Of a DNA stretch of 64,000 nucleotides, positions 48,892-60,247 are shown piece by piece; within the stretch, counting starts at the first letter, position 1, and the number at the start of each line of letters is the position of its first letter. Position numbers and translations under genes: made by a program. This DNA is from Nectonema munidae (taxonomy: Eukaryota > Nematomorpha > Nectonematoida > Nectonematidae), in NCBI GenBank assembly GCA_030549495.1, contig JAUIRK010000765.1, forward strand, positions 1 through 64,000. Reading direction: 5' to 3'. The notes under the pieces were generated by a model that did no database searches, was not told the DNA's origin, and saw only the letters and a list, made by a program, of their open reading frames with translations.

Positions 48892-50223
48892 TATCAAATG
48901 TGATAAATTCTTATGTAAAAAAATTTGTGAGTCGGCTACAAAATATGGGACTCTAAATACTTATACAAAACTTAAAAAAATTTTAAACCCAAATCCTGAT
49001 TATAACTACTATCCCTTAAAAAAAGTTTATAAACTCCATTAATAGGCAAAAAAGCTTAGTATATTTCAAATAACGTAGTGCACACATTGATAAAACAAAA
49101 AGATTAAGAAAAATAAAGAGCGCCTTATCTTGATAGGAGGTAAGTGAAAAATGAAAGCGTTGGAGAAAATTATAAGTATATTCCAAAATATTGTCCCTTC
49201 TACTTCGAATTTAGCGTTAGAAACCCGACAATTGTGGGATATTTTCAGTTGTTTTTCAAGGGATAAATATTTTTCGATAAATGAAGAGATGATAGAGATC
49301 TCATGATAAAGAGTTAAACATGAGATGTTAAGATCAAGTCTCTAAGCTTTAACCATTAGGGGTCGTTCACAATTGACGTCAACCTTTTTTTGATAAATTT
49401 CAACCTCCTCCCCCCCCCCCCTCATGTTAACTTTTAGATATATCATCACTTAACAAAATCGACTTATGTCAACTTTGGATACCCCCCCCCCCCCCTCCCC
49501 CGTTTTAGTTGACATCAATTGTGAACGACCCCTTAGTTTCCGTAGTAAAATCCTCTATCTATAGAAAAGAATAGACCAAACTTTAATTAAAAAATTGAAG
49601 TTTACTAATAATTTCCATGTTTATTATAAATTTCCAATGTGATAAATGTTTGCCCTATTTTTACAATCAAAATATATACATAAAACAAACAAGTTGTGTC
49701 AAAACCAACCAACCAACATAAAACAAAATTAATAAAATTATGACCAGTTTTTTACATTAATAAAATGTTTTAGCGTAAAAATTTTCTTAAAAATGGAACC
49801 TAATTTTTTTTATAAATACTCATTCATAAAGAGTTTTTAACTTTCATCATATAGTTGGTTTATGCGTTGTCTTATGAATACTAAGAATGTAATAGACTAA
49901 ACTGCTTATAATTCTTCTTGTTTATTTTGTTTTACTTGTTTCTAAGATTCAATAGCTTGTATTTAATCTATTAGCTGGAACTTAAACATTTTTTTAATTA
50001 AAGAAATATATCTAACAGTTACGCGTGCTAAATCTTGTAATAATTTATGTTGTAATCACGGTTGGAGAGTGGGAGAATTTAAAGGGATAGTAGTTGTAAT
50101 CAAGATTTGGGTTAAAAAATTTTTTAAGTTTTGTATAAGTATTTAGAGTCCCATATTTTGTAGCCGACTCAACAACCTTTGTTGCACCAATTTTTTTACA
50201 TAAGAATTTATCACATTTGATAC
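48892..50223. repeat. Inverted duplication pair flanking about 1.06 kb
   Basis: 48892-49020 and 50081-50223 are inverted copies (shared AAATGTGATAAATTCTTATG, GAGTCGGCTACAAAATATGG, GACTCTAAATACTTATACAA). The left copy lacks about 14 bp present in the right. The minus-strand frame through the right copy (50045-50266) reads HPYQRCIKCDKFLCKKIG and ends with YYPFKFSHSPTVI. A related PFKFS-type piece occurs at about 30600-30655 and possibly at 54870-54930. This suggests a dispersed family with a Cys-rich peptide that I cannot name. A Harbinger-like MITE lies between the arms. Confidence 0.7.
49359..49532. mobile_element. PIF/Harbinger-like MITE, 174 bp
   Basis: Terminal inverted repeats of about 26 bp, beginning GGGGTCGTTCACAATTGACG, with one mismatch. 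They are flanked by TTA on both sides (49356-49358 and 49533-49535), the three-base duplication typical of PIF/Harbinger. Two long C runs lie inside (about 49404 and 49484). No coding capacity. Superfamily assignment rests on the duplication length. Confidence 0.7.
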
Positions 50224-50748
50224 ATCTCTGATATGGGTGGTAATAAAATTCATACAAATTATACATATGTTCGTACTTGTATGCCTTATCTCAAACAAAA
50301 GGATCTGGAAGATTTAAACTCATACAGGAGATGAAAACACGATGCAAGAATTTGCCTAATGATTTATTATAAGAATTCGTGGTTAAATTTTTTTAATATA
50401 TACGAAAGCTAAAAGAGTTTTGTCAAGTTCCTTTCTTATTTTCGGTAAAGAGAAAAATCTGAATCTGACCACTCTATTTTAACTGGTACAGATATTATAG
50501 CTTTTTAAGTATTATTTACATTCTTTATGAATTCAAGTTTAAAAAGGACATGCTTAAAATAAGTTTCTTTAGAAAAATGAATACATTGATTGGATTCATT
50601 TTTAGAGAGTAAATACTGTTGAAAATTTTTTCTTATTTGATCCTTGTATCGTTTTTCAATTCAGCTATGTGTTAATATAAAAAACGTGTCATTTGAGTAG
50701 CTGACTTGACAATTAATAGTTCGTTGTAAATATATGTTTTCACACTAA

Positions 50749-51013
50749 CAGGGCCGGCCGTAGTGTTCGCGGGGGCCTATGCAAAATGGATTGCGTGGGG
50801 CCCAGTGTGGGTAGGAAAAAATATTAAAAGTAAGAAATTAGATTTTTAAAAAAGAAAAGCGATTTGTTTTATTACCATTAACACAAAATGACGATCAAAG
50901 TAACTTTACTTTGCTAACCTTGCATTTAGCGAAATCATACAATATAACATCAAAATGAAAAGCGCGGGGCCCACTGCGGCCGCATATGTTGCAGCCGCCT
51001 AAGGCCAGTCCTG
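50749..51013. mobile_element. hAT-like MITE just upstream of TTC17
   Basis: The left end CAGGGCCGGCC and the complement of the right end, CAGGACTGGCC, are 11-bp inverted repeats with two mismatches. The interior has GGGGCCCA near the left and GGGGCCCACTGCGGCCGC near the right, a GC content far above the surroundings. No matching octamers flank it. It ends about 215 bp before the probable splice acceptor of the TTC17 coding exon. Confidence 0.6.
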
Positions 51014-51228
51014 TTGGGACTACGAATCTAGTTCGTAGTATCCGAGTATTCAAACTAAGCCATTTATCAGTAACGCGAAGATTTTAATGCCCACGTATTT
51101 ATCTTCATTTTATTAAATGTGGTCTATAAAAATGTTAACGTTCAAACAAAAATATATTATAAATGTAAATCATAGGAATTTTTTAATTTTTAGCATATGA
51201 ATTTGAATGTATTTTTAATATCATTTTA

Positions 51229-51247
51229 GGAGGAAGCGTAAAAATCA
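51229..51247 (+). other. Splice acceptor and 5' leader of TTC17 coding exon
   Basis: ATATCATTTTAG followed by GAGGAAGCG, about 19 bases before the first ATG, is a good acceptor. TTC17 therefore probably has at least one non-coding 5' exon further upstream, not identified. Confidence 0.45.
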
Positions 51248-54200
51248 ATGTTTCTTAATTTGATTCATTTTAAAATGAAATTTTGCATTCTACTGATCTT
51301 CAATTTATTCCATCCAATTTCCTTTGTTTCTCATTTGGTGCTAAGTCAAGACGGGAGCATCAAACCCCAGTATTCCTCAAATTATGTTCTGTCGGATCCG
51401 GGTAATATACTAAAGTTTCTAGAACAAAGAAATCTCGTTAATAAGGTTGATGAATTGAGAGTTAGGCTCACTACTAAAAAGCAGGGTATAAACATTCCAG
51501 AAGACAAAGATTTTAATGATATAAATACTTGGTTTTATTCTAAAAATAAAGACTGTCTAATTGCTGGAAAACCATTAACGAAGTTTGAACTCTTTTTAAG
51601 CACGACAATAACGCAAGAGTCTCTTGGAATAGATGAGAATAAGTATTTGTTAAATAATAAACGCATTGACAACGTCAAAAAGTACAAATCTCAAAAACCG
51701 TTTTGCAATAACGAACTTTATTATTTGCCATATTCACAAGATGCATTTGAACATCTCGAAGGAATTAAGAAAGCATATCAAATTAAATTGTCTCCAGAAA
51801 ATACTCTCAAGATTCCGATTTTGTTTATTGAATCCATAGATCAGTATGGTCACTTAGTTGCTTCTAATTTAGCAGCAAATAGATCGATCTGGGTGTTATA
51901 CAATATGGCAACATTTTATTGGAGATATCAAGGAAATGCTTATGAGGCTATTCAATGTATAAGAAGAAGTCTACATCTTTCGCCACCCAAGTATAAGTTG
52001 ATTCCATTAATTCATCTGGGAAACATCCTTTTCCATGGTCAGTTTTATGATGACGCCATATCTGTTTTAAAATATGCCATGAATATTGACGCCTCTCACA
52101 TAACTTCCTATTATATGCTAGGAACAATTTATTCGTATTTGGGAAAATACCCGGCCGCTATTAATGCTTTCAATGAAGTTTTGAAAATAGAACCTTATTT
52201 AAATTCTGTGAAAAAAGTAAAGCACGCTGTTTTATGTCACTTGAAGTTGGAGAAGACTTTAGAGGAACAGCATGCAGCTCTTGAAGTTTCATTGAATTCC
52301 TTGAAAGAATGTCACAACATGACACAAGAAATCAAAAAGATACAAGCACAAATAAATGGCTTTAAAGTATCAGAAAAGGAGCGTAAGCAGCAAATTAAAG
52401 CGTATGAACTTCATATGAAATCCAAGAAAGAAAAAATACAGTATTCCAACATAATCAAAAAAAATAATGAAGCTGAAAATATAGGAAGTATAATGGAATG
52501 CCATAAGAAAATTTTTAATGGTGAAACTTCACTTATTTGTGATGAAATACCAGCACAAGAACACCATGATCTATTATTGTCAGATCTAGGTAAGCAAGGT
52601 GAGGCGTCTTATAATAACGAGTATTTGAATTTTAAGACGAGTTTTGATAAGTTAATTAAACAAATAAGTTCTACTGATTCTGATTATTTTGATGATTACA
52701 TGTCATTATATGATGAAATTTCAAGAAAATATCATAGCATTATTCCTGCCTCAAATTTTCTTATTCTTTATATGTTAAATGAAAAATGGCCTAATAAAAC
52801 GGATTGCGAAAATTTCATGCTAAACTTCAAATTTGATTCAGCCTTGAATGGATTTTTTGCAATCTCTTATCGAATAACATATGAAGATTTTGAAAAAATA
52901 TCTTCAAATATTGGCTTTTCTCTGTCTCAAGAGCATCCTTTGCCATGGCATCCACCCTATTGTGAAAATTTTTGTTCCCATTTTTCAGACAACCCATGTG
53001 AAAATCTGGACAATTATATCCTTTCTGGTAAAATATATCCAGATGCGAGTCTTATGACTTTCTTATCCAAGTATATAGACACAGTATTGATAGAAGAAGA
53101 ATTTGGACAAAGGGTTTTAACAGCATTAAATAATAACCCAGGAGAATGGATGCTGTACAATCTAGCTTCGTTGTTTTGGGTGAGCGTTGGCGATGCTAAC
53201 CAGGCACTAAAATGTCTAGGCATTGCAGATTATTTGGTAGCAGATGAAGATAGGTATATCATCTTCCTGAACTTTGGAATTATTTTAGCTAAACTTGGAT
53301 ATTATAATGAATCCTTCACTATGCTAGCTAAAGCTTACTTAAAAGAAACATCTCTACCTGAGACAAACCATTTCTTTGGAACGGTAGACATTCTATTTAA
53401 CGGTAACATCACAAGAGCTACGAACTTATATAAAGAAGCTCATATCATCGATCCAAATTGGATAGCGTCATTTAATAATTTAAAGTATATAAAATGCCTA
53501 CAAAAATTTCCTGATTATTATAAAGACTATGTCTGCCCGATTATAAAAAGCAGCTGCAATTTTTCAATCGATAAAATTGATATGAATTACAAATATTTCA
53601 ATTTGGGAGGATCGAAATGTTTTGCACCTAAAATTTGTTTTGAAAAAAAGAAAAATTCCTCCAACCTTGAATACAAAACAAAAGAAGATATTGATGAGCC
53701 GAATAAAATAGAAAGTGAAGTATTCATGTCCACTTATGAAGGTCGGATCGTGAATGTTAGTGGTGAAGAAAGTGATAATAATTATCATTTTTTTTCATAC
53801 AAAGAAGAAGCATCTAATTTTGATTCATTGTCGCCTTGGATATACAACATATCCAAGCCTGACGTTAAAATTAATGACATTTCGGAAAAAGAATGTTTAC
53901 TGCTTGAAGCAAAAATTAAATTTGATAAAATACCTATTATTTGGAAAGCGATTCCATCCAGTGATTTCGTCAACATGCACAATATCCATGAAGAATCTCC
54001 AGACATTCCTGAATCAGATCCATTTTGCCAGGCCTCTTTGGACATATCTTTAGTTCTTGACTGGCAAATTGACACCTTACCCATAGATATATTTACTATT
54101 GTCCCAGCTCTCTACGATGAAGGATACTACAATTCATATCAAAGCGAATTTTCTCTCATAAAAGCACTCTTTCCCAATCTCTTCCAAGGCATAAGCAAAG

Positions 54201-54667
54201 ACAAATGTGGCTCTGATACAAAATGCCAAATAGCGAGAGTGAAAAGCAGGTTGAATAGTGCCTTGCAAAATTATCCAACATCTTGGCAAGCCACTTGTTA
54301 TGCGGCTGCCTACTTCCGAGTAATCGGAAATGCAAAAGAAGCCATCAATTGTCTACGCAGGTCTGTTTTTTACGCTCCCCTCATTTATCGCGATATACCT
54401 TTGTTGAGTGTGGCTAGTGTTCTCCACAAAAGTAATCAAAAATTGCACACTATAAACATCATGAAAATAGCGCTCATGTCAAATCCGTTGTCAGCCATCA
54501 CACACTTCTTTATGGCGAACGTGTTGGCAGCAACCAATAAAACTTATCCAGCTTCTCAATTCTTCTTATCGACGATATCTTTGCAACGATCTACTGAGTT
54601 TGCGTCCGCCACAGAAAGATACAGCGTTCTAGCATGTCGTTTAAAATTTAAGCACGATGAACTCTGA
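51248..54667 (+). CDS. TTC17: TTC17 orthologue, single coding exon, 1139 aa
   Basis: Tetratricopeptide repeat protein 17, known from vertebrates to act in actin organisation and ciliogenesis. Length matches the human protein (about 1140 residues). The N-terminus is a signal-like hydrophobic segment (MKFCILLIFNLFHPISF from the second Met, residue 10) followed by HLVLSQDGSIKPQ, equivalent to the family's HWVVTEDGKI. A first TPR group at about 215-318 starts WVLYNMATFYWRYQGN and includes the canonical pair SYYMLGTIYSYLGKYPAAIN. KHAVLCHLKLEKTLEEQH leads into a charged coiled-coil segment (about 325-410). A central TPR group starts near 633 (EWMLYNLASLFWVSVGDANQ). A C-terminal TPR group starts near 1012 (SWQATCYAAAYFRVIGNAKE, then AINCLRRSVFYAP). 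Either Met1 or Met10 could be the start; Met10 gives the more typical signal peptide. The coding sequence is intronless, unlike the multi-exon vertebrate gene. Confidence 0.93.
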   Translation: MFLNLIHFKMKFCILLIFNLFHPISFVSHLVLSQDGSIKPQYSSNYVLSDPGNILKFLEQRNLVNKVDELRVRLTTKKQGINIPEDKDFNDINTWFYSKNKDCLIAGKPLTKFELFLSTTITQESLGIDENKYLLNNKRIDNVKKYKSQKPFCNNELYYLPYSQDAFEHLEGIKKAYQIKLSPENTLKIPILFIESIDQYGHLVASNLAANRSIWVLYNMATFYWRYQGNAYEAIQCIRRSLHLSPPKYKLIPLIHLGNILFHGQFYDDAISVLKYAMNIDASHITSYYMLGTIYSYLGKYPAAINAFNEVLKIEPYLNSVKKVKHAVLCHLKLEKTLEEQHAALEVSLNSLKECHNMTQEIKKIQAQINGFKVSEKERKQQIKAYELHMKSKKEKIQYSNIIKKNNEAENIGSIMECHKKIFNGETSLICDEIPAQEHHDLLLSDLGKQGEASYNNEYLNFKTSFDKLIKQISSTDSDYFDDYMSLYDEISRKYHSIIPASNFLILYMLNEKWPNKTDCENFMLNFKFDSALNGFFAISYRITYEDFEKISSNIGFSLSQEHPLPWHPPYCENFCSHFSDNPCENLDNYILSGKIYPDASLMTFLSKYIDTVLIEEEFGQRVLTALNNNPGEWMLYNLASLFWVSVGDANQALKCLGIADYLVADEDRYIIFLNFGIILAKLGYYNESFTMLAKAYLKETSLPETNHFFGTVDILFNGNITRATNLYKEAHIIDPNWIASFNNLKYIKCLQKFPDYYKDYVCPIIKSSCNFSIDKIDMNYKYFNLGGSKCFAPKICFEKKKNSSNLEYKTKEDIDEPNKIESEVFMSTYEGRIVNVSGEESDNNYHFFSYKEEASNFDSLSPWIYNISKPDVKINDISEKECLLLEAKIKFDKIPIIWKAIPSSDFVNMHNIHEESPDIPESDPFCQASLDISLVLDWQIDTLPIDIFTIVPALYDEGYYNSYQSEFSLIKALFPNLFQGISKDKCGSDTKCQIARVKSRLNSALQNYPTSWQATCYAAAYFRVIGNAKEAINCLRRSVFYAPLIYRDIPLLSVASVLHKSNQKLHTINIMKIALMSNPLSAITHFFMANVLAATNKTYPASQFFLSTISLQRSTEFASATERYSVLACRLKFKHDEL

Positions 54668-54707
54668 AATGTTTTTTTTTATTTTTTATACTATTTATTT
54701 AGTTTAT

Positions 54708-54713
54708 ATTAAA
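54708..54713 (+). other. Variant polyadenylation signal of TTC17
   Basis: ATTAAA 41 nt after the TTC17 stop codon in a T-rich 3' UTR. It is a common variant signal; no AATAAA is nearer. Confidence 0.4.
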
Positions 54714-56780
54714 TGTTTAATTACCGCTTCTCATTTTTGGACAAATATCAGGCTTGTTTGTCTGTATCCTTGACTTTGGATATCTTTCTCCATCCTTTTA
54801 TGATTGTAAGACATTTGCCCATAATAGCAAATTCATGAGTGCATACAACTGAATTTTCATAACTAATAACCAGGGTTGGAGAGATAGAGATTTCATTGGG
54901 ATAGGACTAAGTTAGAGTCGGTATGTAATAAAATTAGTTTAATTTTTGTAAGCATACGGGGTGACGAGCTTTCGTTAGTTGAAGTCAGAAGCGAAGAGTT
55001 GGTGTTTAATTTATTAAGTTTTGTTTTTAAGTGTTTGCAGTCGAAGTCTGATTTTCCTCCTCTAATAACTCCTCATCTCCTCTAATAACTACGCCCTATC
55101 TCATATCTATCCTCCCAACTCTCTAAAATCCAATTCATTCAACAACTTACCAAATTGTGAAATACCCAGCTAAATGCTCTTTTACAATTTTTTATCCTAC
55201 TCTCCTTTTTAATACGTTCCTGTCTCAGTTTTAAACCTTTCACTGTGTTATGGTCTTATGCAAAACACGCATTCAACAATGTTAAATGTCATTTTCTCTA
55301 CAATGGCCTATGCAAATAATTAAATATTTACATAGGTTCCTATTCTTTCAGTGGAACACTGTTTTATGCGAAATGCTCTTCACTTGCATACCTATTTTAC
55401 AAGATAATTTGCCGACAGTATAAATAGGTGCAGATTTTCTTATACATCATCACTTCTTTCTTCCTTTCCTCAATAAATTGTTTTCTTTATCATTTTGCTC
55501 TGTAAAAACATAACACACTGACAACTTGAAAATATGAGGGCAGTACCTATTTGGACAGGTTTTGTCGATGCAATCCAGTGTTTCCTTTTTGCGAATCCGT
55601 TCTCAATCCTAAGCAGAGCTTTCAAGATTTATCTTATTTGTATGCAAAAAGTATTGAAATCAAAAACTTTATTGAATACCTACTAACTTATATATCAGAT
55701 TTCAACGCTTTTATAAAGGAAAGTTCTTCGGTATTTAAGCCAGCTTTTTGGATGTTTTCAATGAAAATTTTGCCCTAAATAAAATGATATTAATTAAAAT
55801 AGAGAATAGAAGTATGAAGATTACAGAAGGAAATTAAAGTTGGGAACTATCCTATAATTAGTTACTATGATAAAATAGTGTAAATAAAGGGCGCACAAAA
55901 GTATGCCTTAAAGATTGGAATGTTTTGGCTTATGAAATATCTTTTAAAAATATGTCATGTTTAGTATTTCTGAAATGATCAAAGTTTAAAAAGTGTCAAT
56001 TTAATCCATTGAGACGACTTCAGTAATTCCCGTATAATTCTAAATAAACAAGAGTTCGCTTTCATAATAAAGTCCAAAAGAATTGCTTTACATTTTAGTT
56101 ACTCGTACACTTGTTTAAATTTTTTTATAAAATGATAAATTTATTCTTTAATGAAGGGAAAATTTTTGCCTCTATTATATAAGGCAATTATACAAAACTC
56201 TTTATTTATATAAGGCAATTATTATGACATCTATGAACTCGTTTGCACATTATGTCAGGACACATACATTGCCGAAAGTAAAAGACATATACTATCCTCC
56301 GATAAGAAGACTTCCGAGACGCAAAATCAAAAGATCGCTGAAAAGCTTTCTCCATTATCACAACACCACTCTTCCAACATTTCACTTAAGCTGGAAATTT
56401 TCGACACGGCGCTATACAACTTCTCATAAACCGCCACTTTAATGATTTAACCAAACCTAATATCCTCACACACACAATGATATTATTTAGACTAAAACTT
56501 TTCATTGTTCACACACATACATGTAAGTACTTTTATTAACTCCACCACAACACATTACACCTACCTCGATCAATTTTCTGACTTTGTTTATATTTTGATA
56601 AAGACCGTAAGGTCCGAAATTTGAGTAATCTTAGGCTGTGTTTCAATAAAGGCTTTCTTTATTTACTTGTCCACCAACTTCGCTGTTACTATTCTAGAAT
56701 TACGTTTTGCTCCAATAAACTAAATAAAACTTATGTTTTGTCCCAAATTTTACAAAAGAGTGTGCTTATTTTTTCAATGA
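54714..56780. other. Intergenic stretch, no gene recognised
   Basis: Short frames at 55551-55778 and 56224-56442 have no recognisable motifs. 54870-54930 weakly resembles the dispersed family seen at 50045-50266. Otherwise AT-rich. Confidence 0.35.
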
Positions 56781-56927
56781 GGTAAAAAATAAAATCGTGG
56801 GGTGTTTTTATCGAGAAGGCACAATTGCGCCGCTTATATCGAACTATGAAGAAAGTAGGCTTGATGCGGGATCGAACCCAAGACCTTGAGTAATCGAAAC
56901 ACAGTAGCTAACCAACCTTACTCACGC
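56781..56927 (-). mobile_element. tRNA-derived SINE, copy 3
   Basis: Reverse complement begins GCGTGAGTAAGGTTGGTTAG and carries the B box GGTTCGATCCC, TTACTTTC.TCATAGTTCGA-type body and GCGGCGCAATTGTGCCTTCT. It aligns with the 45.2 kb copy almost throughout. Its tail is lost or altered (CACCCCACG instead of GCACCTTTACC). Confidence 0.8.
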
Positions 56928-57235
56928 CTTAATGAGTTTTTATCGATGTAATTTCAAATACAAAAATTTGAAAGTACGAAAAATTACAATGAAATCTGAA
57001 GATAAAAATTCAATCGATAAAAATGCATGAAACTTGATTTATGATTTAAAAAAATTTGTTAGAAGGTCGTTTTTTAATTAAATTAAAAAAATAAATAAAA
57101 TTTATTAAATTAGGCATCATCTTTCAAGCTAAAATGTAGCACGCTTAAACTTATCAATAATATATATGAGTATTAAAAAGTTATTTTTACAATCTGCCTT
57201 ACAATAAGAAATTATATACAAGTCCAAATAAAATT

Positions 57236-57300
57236 CGTCAGATAGCCTCGTCAAGATTCTGGGTTCGATTACCGATCGACGCTATCCTTACCATTTGCCT
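57236..57300 (+). mobile_element. tRNA-like SINE fragment
   Basis: Contains AGATAGCCTCGTCAAGATTC and a B-box-like GGGTTCGATTACC, then CGACGCTATCCTTACC. It is not the same family as the other SINEs and lacks a clear A box, so a true tRNA gene is unlikely. Confidence 0.35.
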
Positions 57301-58688
57301 AGCTATTGAAGATTATTCTTCCCAATGGATGTGATAGCGATGGACGAATAAAAAAAGTCTAAATAAATTGAAAAATATAGTGAAATAAATTTTTTTATAT
57401 ACTTTTTTGGAATCTTGATTAATGTTTGCATCAATTTTTGCATAGTGAAACCCAAATATTAGACATCTTCGAGCTAAAACGTTAGCAACAAATCGCATCG
57501 CATTTGTATCAGTATGGCTAAAAAAAATACTATTTTTTACATCTTTCCTCAACTACAAACAATAATTTATAGCGTAGACGCGCGAAATAAGAGAAAATTA
57601 AAAAGATTCATTCGAAAAAAGAACTTATAAATCTTGTTGAAGTGGAGCTTCAAGCAAGGTTTGTTTATCAACTGGAAAATAACATTTTCTCAGCATAAAA
57701 TGAAAGAATGGTGCTTCTTTTTCAAAAATTCAATAATAGACACTTTTCGTCAACGTAATGATAACTAGTGATGTGACGATACCTGATTTTCAAACGAGTA
57801 CCGATACCGAGCACGATACCTCTATACTTCCAATTCGGATAAGAGTAAAGAGTACGAACACCAAATACTTCATTATATATATTTTTTTATTTGAGTCTTT
57901 GAAAGATAATAATACAAATGAACATTTAATGTTTGACAAAGCAGAATACTCTACCAACCAAGTACAAACCTAACTATAGACGAAATAGATTCCCTTATAA
58001 GCCAAATAACGTGAAATAACAACTAGCATATGGACATTAGTTTTGATATCAATCAGTGCTCTCAAATTATAGCGTAGGAAGATAGCATTTCTCATAATTA
58101 TTATTGGGGGGGGGGGGGGGGGGCGACGAATAATTAAATAAGCGCATACCTAAATTTATAAGACTACTTTATATTTTTTTTACAAAATTAGTGAAATTTA
58201 AATACTATACTTCCAGCGAAAATATTTTAATTAAATTTGCATATCGCATATACACTAGTTTAAAAAATCCAAAATTGTTGGTGGCGAATAGGCTTTTCAT
58301 TTGAAAATGAAGTAGTCTATCACGCACACTACAGGAATTGATGAAAGGATATTTGATTGATAGAGAAAACAACTGAAAACAAATAACTGGAGGTTGGAGA
58401 GTTTTATATGAGTGAATGTAGTCTGAAGGAAAAGAGTCTACTAGACACCCAGCGATTTTAATATGAAAAAATGTGATTGATTCAGGGGATCACATCCTTG
58501 AAATTATTAGAGAGGGCGGACTTTCAAGGGTCTTCCAATAAAGACAACAAATTTTTCTGAATTCCTACTCCTCTTTTGTCTATTCTATTTCATTCTTAAT
58601 TAAGCTTAATGTACACTTTAACGCCCGCCCTATTAAGCTTAAAGTCAACAATGAATAAGGACTTATATATAGCTCCTTCTTTCTCACT
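57301..58688. other. Intergenic stretch with an 18-bp G run
   Basis: Poly-G of 18 at 58106-58123. At 57766 GTGATGTGACGATACCTG resembles one end of a known MITE type (GATACC words repeated), but no opposite end was found. No gene recognised; frames at 57313-57552 and 57758-57973 have no motifs. Confidence 0.4.
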
Positions 58689-58942
58689 TCAAATAGATGC
58701 GCACCATCTCCAAATTATGTGTGGAGAATTTATAAAGATACCTTGGTAAAGATATCAATTAACGATAAAAAAATTGGAAATTTTATTGAATGAAAAAAAT
58801 CATTCATTAATTTTCAGTTCCTTCTTCCTAAAAAATGTAAAACAGAACTAAAGTTAGAACACTTGGTATTAGAATTTTTTCATTCTTTTTAGTGTGTACT
58901 TTTAGTGCTTCAACAAAAACTAAATTGACGTATCCCCTACAG
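58689..58942. repeat. Dispersed repeat R3, copy 2
   Basis: Shortened relative of 14098-14865. It ends TATCCCCTACAG at the hAT insertion, whereas copy 1 has TATCCACTACAG uninterrupted at the equivalent point. Confidence 0.65.
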
Positions 58943-59250
58943 CAGCGTTTTTCAAACTGTGGGTCCCGACCCTTCAGTGGGTCGCGTGAAAAATAAAATG
59001 GGTCGTGACAAAAAAGAAAGGAAATCAAGAGAGAGCAAAGTGAAGAAAATCTAAAAGTATTAATATTTTATTTATACAAATAAATAAAACAATGTGCAGA
59101 CCATAAAAAAAAATACCTATATAAATTATGGGTGCTGAATAAATGAACCTAGTGATCAGAGTTTGTCTTTTTACACCTAAGTATTATGGGTCGCGATGCA
59201 AACTGTGCTTCTTGCTATGGGTCGCAGTAAAAAAAGTTTGAAAAAAGCTG
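58943..59250. mobile_element. hAT-type MITE, 308 bp, perfect duplication
   Basis: The left end CAGCGTTTTTCAAACTG and the right end GTTTGAAAAAAGCTG are inverted repeats. Both sides have the octamer CCCTACAG (58935-58942 and 59251-59258). Subterminal GGGTCGC/GGGTCCCGACCC words occur near both ends, as is typical of this hAT MITE type. Frames crossing the right border on both strands (59177-59397) are chance. Confidence 0.88.
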
Positions 59251-59258
59251 CCCTACAG

Positions 59259-59990
59259 CAGAAATATTTGTGTTGTAGCACGAATAAACATAAAAATGCT
59301 GTATTAGCACAAGATTCAAGATTGTGTTGTTCATGTTTATTTTTTTTTGAAGAACAAGACATTGGGACCCTGTTACAATAATGCACGAATTCATCATTAT
59401 AAAAAGTTAATTTTTAATGGTTTTCATATCTTGCATTTACCTCCATACTGTCCATTTTTAAACTACAATGAAATTTTTTTGGTTTGATTACAAGCGAAAA
59501 AATATTACAATTTTAAATATACTAAATCATGCTTACGACAATATTTCTAAACTACCGACAAATATGCAACAACATTGTAATCAAGCACAATAGCGATCCA
59601 GTAAACTCCAAACATTCTATAAACTAAGTCTTCACAACGAAAAATTCTTCTCTCATTTCAGATATTTTGAGTGGATATACGATGTATATATTCTTTTAAA
59701 AAGTGGTCTATTAGCACTTGTTGTATCTATATATACTTTCACATTATATCATCAATAAAATTCTCCGTTCCTTTATAAATTTTTGTTCAGGCAAAGTGAA
59801 TGAAGACTTTCTAAAAATTCGAAAGAATAATATTTTTATCGAAAGTGCATAATAATTACTATGAGGGAGTGATAGGGAAATCCGTTTTGATATGCCCCTT
59901 GTGCCCACTAGTGTATCCCTATTTTTTATTTCGAAATTTTGTTCATGGCTCTTCCTATTTGTAATGGCAAGTAAGAATTAAATAAGATAG
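59259..59990. other. AT-rich intergenic stretch, nothing recognised
   Basis: No coding, RNA or repeat-end signal was seen. Confidence 0.4.
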
Positions 59991-59997
59991 CGAAGAA

Positions 59998-60247
59998 ATC
60001 ATCATCATCCATTTTGCCTTCGAGGCCTGGTTATTGTTCCCAAGGAGTCGGGGTCAACCAGTTTCCTGCAACAACTACGCCATTTCATTCTTTCTTTAGC
60101 ATCATTTCGCACAAGCTTTCTTTTTTCCATATCGTGGTGAATCACTTCATTCCATGCTTTCTTTGGTCTTCCTCTCTTCATCTTTCCATCAATCAATTCA
60201 TCTTTTATCTTCTCGGACATCCTTTCGACATGACCAAACCAACGTAA
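59998..60247 (-). pseudogene. LINE 3' end with GAT-repeat tail
   Basis: The minus strand encodes the last part of a LINE ORF2: a KMKRGRPKKAWNEVIHHDM block, then MKWRSCCRKLVDPDSLGTIT, ending RPRRQNG. It is followed at once by a (GAT)n-type tail (ATCATCATC at 59999 on the plus strand). Such endings are known in arthropod LINEs with short trinucleotide tails. It is a 5'-truncated copy and the frame is intact over 71 codons, suggesting moderate age. Confidence 0.75.

Noticed and set aside
53014-54084. Open frames antisense to or overlapping the TTC17 exon
   Set aside because: Shadows of the TTC17 coding frame with no motifs of their own.
57236-57300. Possible tRNA gene
   Set aside because: Only a B-box-like word; no convincing A box or acceptor stem.
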